DNA from: EB88 sp965199135
GTDB lineage: Bacteria; Acidobacteriota; Terriglobia; Terriglobales; Acidobacteriaceae
Direction of reading: 5' to 3'
Length of the DNA stretch: 64,000 nucleotides
Assembly (NCBI GenBank): GCA_965199135.1
Contig: OZ240685.1
Coordinates: forward strand, 868,001 to 932,000
This document shows, piece by piece, positions 6,887 to 14,805 of this stretch (its first letter is position 1; the number at the start of each line of letters is the position of its first letter). A model generated the notes under the pieces. That model saw only the letters and a program-made list of their open reading frames with translations, was not told the origin of the DNA and ran no database searches. A program made the position numbers and the translations under genes.

Positions 6887-7861
6887 CTAGTGGGCACGCT
6901 GCTTTTTCTCATACAGAATGCCCGCATCGGCGCCCGCGTAGCGATAGAGTGCCGGGTAGACTGCATTGCAGAGCATGCCGTCGCTCGTGTAGCGCGCCCA
7001 GATGAAGTCACCGGCATGGGCGAGTTGTACCGCGTCTGCGCCGCAGCCGAGGGCATGCGCCAGGATCGCATCGGTGATCTCCTGCCGGTGGCGTGGCGGC
7101 GCAGCGGGAGGCAGCGTTCTGCAACGCCGAGCCATCTCGTTCCGATCAGCCTCTGCGCACTGTTCTGCCTGGATCATGCGCTGCGGCTCCAGCTGCTCGT
7201 CGATGATGTAGCAGCCCTCGACACGCCGCCTGAACATGGTTTCGGCGAGCGTGAGGAGCACGCGGCTGTGTCGATGCACAAAGCCGATCATCACCTTGTC
7301 TCGCGAGACCGAGACCGCGGCCGCGTGGAAGTGCTCCCCGAGTTCCAGGGGAAGCTCCATCTCGCGTGGCACCGGGGCAAGCGGGAGCGAGTAGAGGGCG
7401 TAGCCGCGCTCGCTGGCGATGGCGGCAGCCAGATCCGTGACTGTGATGGCGCCCATCTGCACCAGCGCTTCCCCGAGCGGGACGCCGTGCTCTGCCGCAT
7501 AGAGGAAGCCGCGATCGAGATCGGCTTCCGAGATAAGGCCCTGCTTGAGCAGGATGAGCCGGTACGGCATGCGCGGCAGGAGCAGACGCATCGCACCACG
7601 CTCCACCGGCTGCTCCTCGGTGGGTTGCGGCAGCGCCTCGCTCACCGCCAGCCGGAAGCAGTCGGGACCGCAGAACCACTCCTCGCCGAGAAACACGCCA
7701 TCGCGCCGCATGCGGGGGTGGAGGAGCGACCGGCGGCGGCAGCCCTTTCCGGAACAGCGGAGCAGCCGGCCGCCCTTGCTCTCAAAGGCCTTTTGGAAGA
7801 TCTGCTGCGACTTCCGATTCACGGCCGCCTGCAGGCGTGTTGCGCTCTCGATGGGATCCAT
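6887..7861 (-). CDS. Zinc-finger plus MshEN/GspE-N-domain protein without ATPase domain
   Basis: About 324 residues. Residues 36-68 carry four Cys as CSGKGC and FCGPDC, suggesting a zinc knuckle. Residues about 100-160 look like the N-terminal domain of GspE/MshE-type ATPases (YRLILLKQGLISEADLDRGF; VPLGEALVQMGAITVTDLAA; IASERGYALYSL). Near residue 265 a stretch (ITDAILAHALGCGADAVQL; IWARYTSDGML) resembles the N2 domain of those ATPases. No Walker A or B motif follows, so it cannot be an ATPase. Some MshEN domains bind c-di-GMP, so it may be a second-messenger receptor for motor or export control; this is inference. The frame can extend to 7918, but the ATG at 7861 begins four bases after the fliN2 stop. 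Confidence 0.6.
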   Translation of the reverse strand: MDPIESATRLQAAVNRKSQQIFQKAFESKGGRLLRCSGKGCRRRSLLHPRMRRDGVFLGEEWFCGPDCFRLAVSEALPQPTEEQPVERGAMRLLLPRMPYRLILLKQGLISEADLDRGFLYAAEHGVPLGEALVQMGAITVTDLAAAIASERGYALYSLPLAPVPREMELPLELGEHFHAAAVSVSRDKVMIGFVHRHSRVLLTLAETMFRRRVEGCYIIDEQLEPQRMIQAEQCAEADRNEMARRCRTLPPAAPPRHRQEITDAILAHALGCGADAVQLAHAGDFIWARYTSDGMLCNAVYPALYRYAGADAGILYEKKQRAH

Positions 7862-7865
7862 CGCG

Positions 7866-8630
7866 CTAGCCCACCATCGGGTGCAGCACTTCGGTGACGC
7901 GCACCCCGTAATTGCCATCCACGATCACGGCTTCGCCGCGCGCGATCACGCGCCCGTCAAGGATCAGCTCGACCGGCTCATCCACTTCGCGGTCCAGCTC
8001 GACCACCGAACCGCTGTTCAGGTCCATGACTTCGCGCAGCGAGAGCTGGCGCTGGCCAAAACGCAGCGAGATCTGCAGCTCGACGTCCATGACGAGCCCC
8101 AGGTTGCCGCTCGTGATGCCGGAGAGTTCTGCGGCGAGCGCGACCCGCGCCAGGCGGTCGAGGCTGCGGCGGAGTTCGCCGTCGACATAGAAGAGAACCT
8201 CGGAGCTTGGGGCTTCGTCCTCCGCCCGGGATGCGGCCGAAGCAAGAGTGACCAGAGGGGTGGTGTCCTCGGCCAGTTCGGTGTCTTCAAGCGGATGGAC
8301 ATGCACGGTGCCGTAGCGCGCGAAAAGTCCAGCACCAAAGGGTTCGCATACGGCCTGCACTGCAATCGCAAGCAGCGCACGTGGGTCGGGCGCACCTTCT
8401 GCGAGACGCGCGGCATCTTCCTGGCCGAGCACAAGAAAGCCGGAGCCGGCGAGGGCACCTTCAAAGCGAAGACCCAGGACCAGCGGTTCGGAGAGGGACG
8501 GGTCCGCGCCCGGAGTCGTGGCGGTGAAGCGCACCGAGCTGCCGCCTGCCGCCGCCAGCTGCTCGGCAAGCAGCGGCGCGAGGATGCTGGCAAACTGCTG
8601 GTACACGTTGGGTGACGGTGATGTCTTCAT
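7866..8630 (-). CDS. FliN/FliY-type flagellar motor switch protein, long form
   Basis: A 254-residue protein whose C-terminal 80 residues form a SpoA domain (LGLVMDVELQISLRFGQRQL; LREVMDLNSGSVVELDREVD; VELILDGRVIARGEAVIVDG; YGVRVTEVL), the signature of FliN at the bottom of the C ring. The N-terminal 170 residues are an extra domain (LVLGLRFEGALAGSGFLVLG) that faintly resembles the CheC-like middle region of FliY, though no intact phosphatase motif is evident. It follows fliM by 30 bases, the classic fliM-fliN pairing. A second, short FliN is encoded at 16141-16446, so this one may be specialised. Annotated as fliN2/fliY-like. Confidence 0.88.
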   Translation of the reverse strand: MKTSPSPNVYQQFASILAPLLAEQLAAAGGSSVRFTATTPGADPSLSEPLVLGLRFEGALAGSGFLVLGQEDAARLAEGAPDPRALLAIAVQAVCEPFGAGLFARYGTVHVHPLEDTELAEDTTPLVTLASAASRAEDEAPSSEVLFYVDGELRRSLDRLARVALAAELSGITSGNLGLVMDVELQISLRFGQRQLSLREVMDLNSGSVVELDREVDEPVELILDGRVIARGEAVIVDGNYGVRVTEVLHPMVG

Positions 8631-8660
8631 CGTGCGTTTTCCTCTTTCCTGTCCGCTTCC

Positions 8661-9587
8661 CTAGTCCTTGGACCAATCCGCGGTCGCCAGCGGAGAGACC
8701 AGCTCTATCGCCTTGCTGCGACCACTGCGAACCGGCACCGCTTCAAAGAAGTCCTTGCCTTCAAGCAGGAGGCGGCCTGGCGCGTCGACCGGCGAGCCCA
8801 GGCGAAACACCGAACCCACCGCCATCGCGGCAACCTCGCGGACCGGCACCCGCACGGTCTCAAGACCGCCCGACAGGGTGAAGTTGCAGTCCAGAATGCG
8901 CTCTTCCAGGGGAAGCCTCGGCGCATAGCGCACCGGCTCTCGATTGGCCGCAGGATCTGCCTTGATGCTGCGCACCAGGTGGCCGCCGACCGAAGCCGGA
9001 AAGGCGATGTGCAACGTACCGCTGATGCCGGCAAGGCCAATCTCGAACTCCACGAGCAGCACCTTCTCGGTAGGGGGAAACAGCTTGTGCACCATCGAGG
9101 GTTTCATGCTCGGGCTTGGGGTCACAGAGACGCCGATCGGCGTCCATGCGCGTTCGATCTGCTGCGCGAGCACGCCGAAGACGCCCTGCAGGATTTCCTC
9201 ATCGATCTCGGTCAGCTCGCGCAGCTGCTCGGTGATCGTGCCCATGCCGCCCAGCAACAGGTCGATCATGGTGTAGAGCAGTGCTGCGTCCATCTCGATC
9301 AGCAGCGTGTGCGAGGCAGGCGCGAGCGCACAGGGCAGCACGTAAGTGCTCGAGACGAGCAGCTGGCGAAAATCGTCCATTGCCAGTTGCTCCAGCCTCG
9401 AGAACTTCACCTCGAGGGCGGTGCCGAGGTACACGTCGAGCGTGTTCATCAGGTTGCGCGCGAGGGCCTCGTGGAGTGCCTTGAGCGCGCGGGCACTGTC
9501 ATTTGAAAGCCTTCCTGCAGAGCGGAAGTTGCACGGCTGGATCGAACGGGGCCGCGTGGAAAGTCGCTTCGCGTCGGGAGTGCTCAT
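8661..9587 (-). CDS. fliM: Flagellar motor switch protein FliM, lacking the N-terminal CheY-binding peptide
   Basis: A 308-residue FliM. The CheC-like core begins almost at once (IQPCNFRSAGRLSNDSARAL; LHEALARNLMNTLDVYLGTA), with family motifs LLGGMGTITEQLRELTEID and EEILQGVFGVLAQQIERAW, and a C-terminal SpoA domain (LPLEERILDCNFTLSGG; VPVREVAAMAVGSVFRLGSP). FliM links the MS-ring protein FliG to FliN and sets rotation direction. The usual first 15-20 residues (LSQxEIDALL), which bind phosphorylated CheY, are missing: only about 15 unrelated residues precede the core, and the ATG overlaps the fliA stop by 4 bases. CheY docking must occur elsewhere, or switching works differently. Confidence 0.93.
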   Translation of the reverse strand: MSTPDAKRLSTRPRSIQPCNFRSAGRLSNDSARALKALHEALARNLMNTLDVYLGTALEVKFSRLEQLAMDDFRQLLVSSTYVLPCALAPASHTLLIEMDAALLYTMIDLLLGGMGTITEQLRELTEIDEEILQGVFGVLAQQIERAWTPIGVSVTPSPSMKPSMVHKLFPPTEKVLLVEFEIGLAGISGTLHIAFPASVGGHLVRSIKADPAANREPVRYAPRLPLEERILDCNFTLSGGLETVRVPVREVAAMAVGSVFRLGSPVDAPGRLLLEGKDFFEAVPVRSGRSKAIELVSPLATADWSKD

Positions 9588-10483
9588 TGCGCCGAGCCTC
9601 TTCCACTTCTCACAACGACAGACATGGCGCTCTGAACACCAACGGCCAGGGGGCGCCGGACCGCGTTGGCGGCGATGGCGGGCGCATCGGCGCTTGCTGC
9701 CATCGCGCGCAGGATGCCTGGCAAGGGTCGCGGTTCCGGCGTGGTGAGCCGGGTGCGCAGCTTGTTGATCGCAGCCTGGTGGATCTGCGAAACACGCGAC
9801 AGGGCGATGCCCACCACCTCGGCGACCTCTTTCATGGTCAGCTCCTCGCGGTAGTAAAGCGAAAGGATCAGCTGCTCCCGCTCATTGAGCGAGGCGATCG
9901 CACTGGCTAAGTGCTCCCTTTGCTGCCCCTTCATGCATAGCTCGAAGGGGTTCTCATCCGCGCTCGCCGCGGACTCAATCAGGTCGCGGACCTCGCCGGT
10001 CTCGCTTGCGATCGTGGCCTGCTGGCTCACAATCTGCAGGCTGTCGATCTCCATCATGGCCGTTTCGAGCTGCTCGAGCGAGAGCCCCATCTCGGCCGCG
10101 ACTTCCTCTTTCTCCGGCGTGCGTCCAAAGCGGCTCTGCAGGCGTGTCTGCGCGTCCACGATCTCGCGGGCCTTGCGACGCATGCCACGCGAACCCCAGT
10201 CGAGCGTGCGCAGGCTGTCGAGGATGGCTCCCCGGATGCGGAAGCGCGCAAAGGTCTTGAACTGTGCATTGCGGCTGCTGTCGTAGTTGTCGAAGGCCTC
10301 GAGCAGCCCCAGCACGCCGGCATGCACCAGATCCTCGAGCTGCACGCTTGCAGGCAGCCGCTCGAGCATGCGCGAGGCGATGAAGTGCACCTGGGGCAGC
10401 TCATCCAGAATGAGCTGGTTTCGTTCATCAATCACGATCTCGGCCTCGCCGAGCCGCTGGTACGCTGCATGTGCCTGCATCAT
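9584..10483 (-). CDS. fliA: Flagellar sigma factor FliA (sigma-28)
   Basis: A 299-residue sigma-70-family factor. Region 2 is LPQVHFIASRMLERLPASVQ; LEDLVHAGVLGLLEAFDNYD; NAQFKTFARFRIRGAILDSL; RTLDWGSRGMRRKAREI, which is diagnostic of FliA/SigD (RIRGAMLDELRxxDWxPRSVR). Region 3 follows (FGRTPEKEEVAAEMGLSLEQ) and region 4 is LNEREQLILSLYYREELTMK; EVVGIALSRVSQIHQAAINK. It directs late flagellar promoters and is inhibited by FlgM, also in this window. After region 4, at about residue 247, there is a Pro/Ala-rich tail of roughly 50 residues not typical of FliA. It lies between flhA and fliM; two start ATGs are adjacent, the second better spaced from the ribosome binding site. Confidence 0.96.
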   Translation of the reverse strand: MMQAHAAYQRLGEAEIVIDERNQLILDELPQVHFIASRMLERLPASVQLEDLVHAGVLGLLEAFDNYDSSRNAQFKTFARFRIRGAILDSLRTLDWGSRGMRRKAREIVDAQTRLQSRFGRTPEKEEVAAEMGLSLEQLETAMMEIDSLQIVSQQATIASETGEVRDLIESAASADENPFELCMKGQQREHLASAIASLNEREQLILSLYYREELTMKEVAEVVGIALSRVSQIHQAAINKLRTRLTTPEPRPLPGILRAMAASADAPAIAANAVRRPLAVGVQSAMSVVVRSGRGSAQ

Positions 10484-10520
10484 GCCCTCATTCCTCTCTC
10501 ATCTCTTGCTCTCATTTCAA

Positions 10521-12653
10521 TCACCGCACGATGCCAACAGACTGCACTGAGGTCGTGGGCGGAATCTCCGTCGGCGCGAGCACCACCAGCCGGGGGAGAA
10601 AGGGTTCCATGAGCCGGCGCAGATAGAAACGACCCGGCGATGCGCACAGAACCACCGGCGGCGCATCGCCAATCGACTCACCAAATGTTCCACGCAAACT
10701 ATCCAGCACTTTGCGGGCCACACTCACCTGCAACGCACTGCCGTGTGCTGCGCTCGCCGAGCCGTTGGCGGCGCGCATGCACTCTTCTTCAATCGCGGCG
10801 TCGAGCGTGACCACCTTGAGCGAGCCGCCCTCATCGAGCAGCGGCCGCACCAGCGAGCGGCCCAGCACCTGGCGCGCGGCCTCTACCAGAGCGATAGGAT
10901 TTTTGTTGGTCGCTGCCGTATCCACCAGCGCCTCGAGAATGGTGCCCAGGTCGCGGATCGAGACCTGCTCGCGCAGGAGCTGCTGCAGGACCTTCTGCAC
11001 CTCGCCAAGGGTCATCAGCTTGGGGATGAGCTCCTCGACCAGCTTGGGATGAGAATCATTGAGACGGTCCACCAGGCGCCGCGTCTCAGCGCGGGTGAGC
11101 AGCTCATGCGCGTTGCGCTTGATGAGCTCGGCCAGGTGCGCCGCAAGCACCGAGGTGGTGTCAACCACGGCGTAGCCCATGGCGATCGCCTGCGCCTGCA
11201 GGGCGGGTGCGATCCAGCGCGCGGGCACATCGAAGGCGGGCTCCCGCGTGTCGATCCCTGGCAATGTCATCGCCTTCGGGTCCGACGAGATCGCAAGCAG
11301 CTGCCCGCGCCGGAGCTCGGCTCGCGCAATCTCCACGCCGCGCAGATGCACCACGTACTCGCCTTCCTTGAGCGAGAGATTGTCGGTGATGTGGATCGAG
11401 GGCACCAGGAAACCGAGCTGTTGCGCGAGGCTCTTGCGCATGGCCTTGATCCGCGTCAGCAACTGGCCGCCCTGCTTTGCATCGACCAGCGGCACCAGTC
11501 CCGCGCCCACCTCGAGCATCAGCTCGTCGAGCTTCAGCACGCCATCCATGGGGTCAGGGGCGGGCGCTCCGGCTGTTCCGGGAGCAGCTGCCTTCGTGGG
11601 CGGCGTTGCGGTGTCATCCGCATCCTCGCGTGCGGGCTCCGTCTTGAGCCGGTGTGCTGCGTAGAAGAGCAGGCCGCCGAGCGCGGCGAAGGCCAGCTTC
11701 GGCAGCCCGGGAATCAGGCCCAGCGCGCACAGCACGCCGCCGGCGATTCGCAGAAGCCGGGGGCTGCTGAAGACTTGGCGGCCGACCGTGACACCGAGCG
11801 AGTCACGACTGGCCGCGCGCGTCACCACGATGCCGCCTGCCACCGAGACCAGGAGGGAGGGCAGGATCGTGACCAGGCCGTCGCCCACCGTAAGGATGGT
11901 GTACGTCTTGAGCGCGTCGGCGAAGGGAATGCCCTGTTGAAAGACGCCGATCAGGAAGCCGGCAACGATGTTGATCGCCATGATCAGGATCGTCGCGAGG
12001 GAGTCACGCTGCGAGAAGCGCGCGGCGCCATCCATTGCGCCGCAGAACTCGGCCTCGCGGGAAACCGCCTCGCGCCGCTTGCGGGCCTGCTGCTCATTGA
12101 TGAGACCTGCGTTGAGATCGGCATCGATCGCCATCTGCTTGCCCGGCATGGCATCGAGCGTGAAACGCGCCGTGACTTCAGCCGTGCGCACCGCGCCATG
12201 GCTGACGACAAGGTACTGGATCGCAATCAGCGCAAGGAACAGCACGAAGCCGACGATGTAGTTGCCGCCCACAACGAACTGCCCGAAGGCTTCGATCACG
12301 CGGCCGGCAGCCGAGGGACCATCGCTGCCGTGAAGCAGGATGCGCCGGGTGCTGGCGAGGTCGAGCGAGAGCCGCATCAGCGTGAGCAGCAGCAGAAGGC
12401 TCGGGAAGACGGAGAACTGCACCGGCTTGAGGATCTGCGTTGCGGTGAGCAACACCAGCACGGCTGCCGTGATCGAGATCGTGAGCAGCAGATCGAGCAC
12501 AAAACCGGGCAGCGGCACCAGCATCACGAACAACATCACCACCGCGGCGAGCGGCACGATCCAGTCGCTTGAGCGTTGCAGCGTTGCCAGAAGCGTTGGC
12601 TTCGCTGCAGCCTTTCCCTTCGTCGTGGCGGGTTTTCCCTGGGTCGCGCTCAT
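10521..12653 (-). CDS. flhA: Flagellar export gate protein FlhA
   Basis: A 710-residue inner-membrane protein. The N-terminal half has the expected hydrophobic helices (starting WIVPLAAVVMLFVMLVPLPG) and the conserved FHIPEP loop: MPGKQMAIDADLNAGLINE, ARKRREAVSREAEFCGAMDG, ASKF-like ARFSQRDSLATILI. The C-terminal cytoplasmic domain includes LAAHLAELIKRNAHELLTRA and VQKVLQQLLREQVSIRDLGT. FlhA forms the nonameric ring of the type III gate, docks chaperone-substrate complexes and couples the proton motive force to export. It starts inside the flhB stop (ATGA overlap), indicating translational coupling, and is followed by fliA 37 bases later. The length is normal for the family. Confidence 0.98.
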   Translation of the reverse strand: MSATQGKPATTKGKAAAKPTLLATLQRSSDWIVPLAAVVMLFVMLVPLPGFVLDLLLTISITAAVLVLLTATQILKPVQFSVFPSLLLLLTLMRLSLDLASTRRILLHGSDGPSAAGRVIEAFGQFVVGGNYIVGFVLFLALIAIQYLVVSHGAVRTAEVTARFTLDAMPGKQMAIDADLNAGLINEQQARKRREAVSREAEFCGAMDGAARFSQRDSLATILIMAINIVAGFLIGVFQQGIPFADALKTYTILTVGDGLVTILPSLLVSVAGGIVVTRAASRDSLGVTVGRQVFSSPRLLRIAGGVLCALGLIPGLPKLAFAALGGLLFYAAHRLKTEPAREDADDTATPPTKAAAPGTAGAPAPDPMDGVLKLDELMLEVGAGLVPLVDAKQGGQLLTRIKAMRKSLAQQLGFLVPSIHITDNLSLKEGEYVVHLRGVEIARAELRRGQLLAISSDPKAMTLPGIDTREPAFDVPARWIAPALQAQAIAMGYAVVDTTSVLAAHLAELIKRNAHELLTRAETRRLVDRLNDSHPKLVEELIPKLMTLGEVQKVLQQLLREQVSIRDLGTILEALVDTAATNKNPIALVEAARQVLGRSLVRPLLDEGGSLKVVTLDAAIEEECMRAANGSASAAHGSALQVSVARKVLDSLRGTFGESIGDAPPVVLCASPGRFYLRRLMEPFLPRLVVLAPTEIPPTTSVQSVGIVR

Positions 12654-13753
12654 CGCTGCACAATCTCCCCGGAGGCATTGCGGGAGCGCCGCCGTGCCTC
12701 CTGTGCGCGCACCTCGGCCTGCGCGCGGTACACGATCACGAGGATGTCCGCCACCGCCTGGTAGAGCAGCGAGGGAATGGCATCGCCCACCTCCACGCTC
12801 TTGTAGAGCGCCTGCGCGAGTGGCCGGTTTTCGACGGTGGGGATGTTGTGCTCGGCGGCGATCTGCTTGATCTCCTGCGCGAGCAGGTCGAGCCCCTTGG
12901 CCACAACGATCGGCGCCGCCATCGCCTCCTCGTACCGCAGGGCGACGGCGTAGTGTTCCGGATTTGTCACCACGACTGTGGCAGTTTTCGCGGCCTTCAG
13001 CGATTGCCGCTTGCGCATCTGCCGGCGCAGGCGGCGGATCCGGATCTTGATCGCGGGGTTGCCGTCGGTCTGCTTTGCTTCGTCCTTCAAATCCTCGCGC
13101 GACATGCGCATGTCACCCTCCATCTTTTGCCAGGTGAGAAGGTACTCGACCGCGGACCAGACGAGCAGCACCAGCCCGCAGCGCCAGCCGATCGTGAGTG
13201 CTGCCGAAGAGAGAAAGCGCGCGAGCCTGCCCGGATCAAATGACGAGGCGCTTGTGATCTCGGACCAGTAGCTGCGGAGCGTCCACGCGCCGATCCACGC
13301 CATCGCGGCAAAGGGAAACATGGACTTGAGCAGATTGCTGAGGCCGCCCAGTGAGAAGATCTGGCCGAGCTTGGTCGCGGGGTTCAATCGATCCGGCTTG
13401 AATGCAAGCGCGGCTGGCGCAAACACAAGGCCGCCCTGCGCGAGTTGCGCCGCGAGCGACAGCGCGAGGCCGCCAAGCAGTACGGGCACGATCCAGCGAA
13501 GCACTTCCAGCGCGGACCAGAACAGCACCGGGCCGTTCGGCTGGATCGGTTCTTCGATCGCTGCATCCAGCAGCTCGCGATAAAAGGTGATCCAGTGAGT
13601 CGCCCCATCGTGGCCAAGCAGGGAAAGTACGCCGACGACGCCGACACTCGCGAGCACAGCGGGCAACTCGCGCGAACGCACGACACTGCCCTGCTCGCGT
13701 GCTTTCTTGCGTCGCTCCGGTGTGGCCCGTTCTGTCTTGTTGCCGTCTGCCAT
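12650..13753 (-). CDS. flhB: Flagellar export switch protein FlhB, with NPEH cleavage motif
   Basis: A 367-residue FlhB. It begins NKTERATPERRKKAREQGSV, the conserved cytoplasmic N-terminus, followed by four hydrophobic segments and the linker MEGDMRMSREDLKDEAKQTD; GNPAIKIRIRRLRRQM. The autocleavage site reads VVTNPEHYAVALRY with NPEH at residues 264-267 instead of the common NPTH. Asn and Pro, needed for the self-cleavage that switches export from rod/hook to filament substrates, are kept, so it is probably functional. Later conserved parts are APIVVAKGLDLLAQEIKQIA and IPTVENRPLAQALYKSVEVG. It follows fliR by 15 bases and overlaps flhA by 4. Confidence 0.98.
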   Translation of the reverse strand: MADGNKTERATPERRKKAREQGSVVRSRELPAVLASVGVVGVLSLLGHDGATHWITFYRELLDAAIEEPIQPNGPVLFWSALEVLRWIVPVLLGGLALSLAAQLAQGGLVFAPAALAFKPDRLNPATKLGQIFSLGGLSNLLKSMFPFAAMAWIGAWTLRSYWSEITSASSFDPGRLARFLSSAALTIGWRCGLVLLVWSAVEYLLTWQKMEGDMRMSREDLKDEAKQTDGNPAIKIRIRRLRRQMRKRQSLKAAKTATVVVTNPEHYAVALRYEEAMAAPIVVAKGLDLLAQEIKQIAAEHNIPTVENRPLAQALYKSVEVGDAIPSLLYQAVADILVIVYRAQAEVRAQEARRRSRNASGEIVQR

Positions 13754-13768
13754 GGTTCTTCCTTCGGG

Positions 13769-14539
13769 TCAGCGCGCGAGATGCAGGAGTTGTTCGCTCA
13801 GCGAAATGGATCGCAGAAACAAGCCACGAAACATATCCGGCCAGTACTTCAGCGTGGCCGTGAGAACAAAGAGGCCCAGCAGGCTCTTCACTGCGGGACC
13901 GAGCAGCATCACCGGGAGTTGCGGCGAGGCGCGCCCGAGCAGCCCAAGCACCAGGTCAGCGAGCAACGTTGCCGACAGGACCGGCGCGGCCAGTTGCACG
14001 CCGACAGAGAAGATCGCAGAACCGGCTCCAAGCGCGGTGCGCAGAAAGGCTGCGGTCAGGTGAGCCGAGCCTGGAGGCAGGTAGAGAAAGCTCTTTGCGA
14101 GCGCATGCAGGATCCAGACATGGACGCCGAGCTCGAGAAAGATCAGCAGCGCGATGGACTGGTAGAACGTTGCGACAACCGTGGATTCGGCCTGCGTGTT
14201 GGGGTCGAGAATCGTGATCAGCGAGTAGCCCATCTGCACGCTGAGGATCTGCCCGGCCATCTGCACTGCGTCAAAAACGATCGAGGTAGCGATGCCGATG
14301 GCTGCGCCGACGAGCATCTCGCCAAGCACTACGACCGGCCATTGCTCGAGAGGGATCGCAGGCACGTGGGGCTGGACCAGAGGAAAGAGCAGAAACGACA
14401 GCGCCACCACGAGCCCTGCCTTGAGGCGCGGCGGCAGCGCCGAGCTGCCGAAGAACGGCGCGAACAGCATGAGGCCCGAGAGCCGCACGCTCACGAACAG
14501 GAACACGGACAGCGCCGCGAGCAAGGGAACCGTGATCAC
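13769..14539 (-). CDS. fliR: Flagellar export gate protein FliR
   Basis: About 256 residues with five to six hydrophobic segments. Family motifs are VRLSGLMLFAPFFGSSALPP; RLKAGLVVALSFLLFPLV; LGEMLVGAAIGIATSIVFDA; VQMAGQILSVQMGYSLITIL; DPNTQAESTVVATFYQSIAL. FliR is part of the FliPQR export channel inside the MS ring. The frame is open to 14605, but a GTG at 14539 overlapping the fliQ stop (CAGTGATC) gives the standard length and the right N-terminus (ITVPLLAALSVFLFVSVRLS), so I choose it. Gene order fliO-fliP-fliQ-fliR-flhB-flhA is the ancient conserved export block. Confidence 0.95.
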   Translation of the reverse strand: MITVPLLAALSVFLFVSVRLSGLMLFAPFFGSSALPPRLKAGLVVALSFLLFPLVQPHVPAIPLEQWPVVVLGEMLVGAAIGIATSIVFDAVQMAGQILSVQMGYSLITILDPNTQAESTVVATFYQSIALLIFLELGVHVWILHALAKSFLYLPPGSAHLTAAFLRTALGAGSAIFSVGVQLAAPVLSATLLADLVLGLLGRASPQLPVMLLGPAVKSLLGLFVLTATLKYWPDMFRGLFLRSISLSEQLLHLAR

Positions 14540-14805
14540 TGCAGCACCCCGCTGAAATCCGAAAGCAGGTGCAGCGTGTAGCTGGCCAGGTGGCGCCACA
14601 TCCACGGCATCAGAAAGAACAGCACCGCGCCCGTCGCGAGCAGGCGAGGAACAGCAGAAAGCGTCTGGTCCTGCAACGACGTCAGCACCTGCAGGAGATT
14701 GACGAGCAGGCTCACCGCGATCGCGACCACAAGCACTGGCGCGACCAGCATCATCACCTCTGTGAGCACGCCTCGGCCCAGCGTAACCACTGCATCGACG
14801 CCCAT
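14536..14805 (-). CDS. fliQ: Flagellar export gate protein FliQ
   Basis: An 89-residue protein with two hydrophobic helices: LTEVMMLVAPVLVVAIAVSL and VPRLLATGAVLFFLMPWMWR, separated by the conserved loop LQVLTSLQDQTLSAVPR (family: QAxTQIqexTLsFvPK). FliQ wraps the FliP/FliR channel in the inner membrane. The open frame extends 14 codons upstream, but the ATG at 14805 overlaps the fliP stop (TGATG) and yields the normal length. The chain of one- to four-base overlaps from fliN to flhA implies one polycistronic message with coupled translation. Confidence 0.95.
   Translation of the reverse strand: MGVDAVVTLGRGVLTEVMMLVAPVLVVAIAVSLLVNLLQVLTSLQDQTLSAVPRLLATGAVLFFLMPWMWRHLASYTLHLLSDFSGVLQ

Noticed and set aside
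10743..12572. Plus-strand open frame of about 610 codons opposite flhA
   Set aside because: Antisense to an unmistakable FlhA; high Arg/Gln/His content and no recognisable motif.
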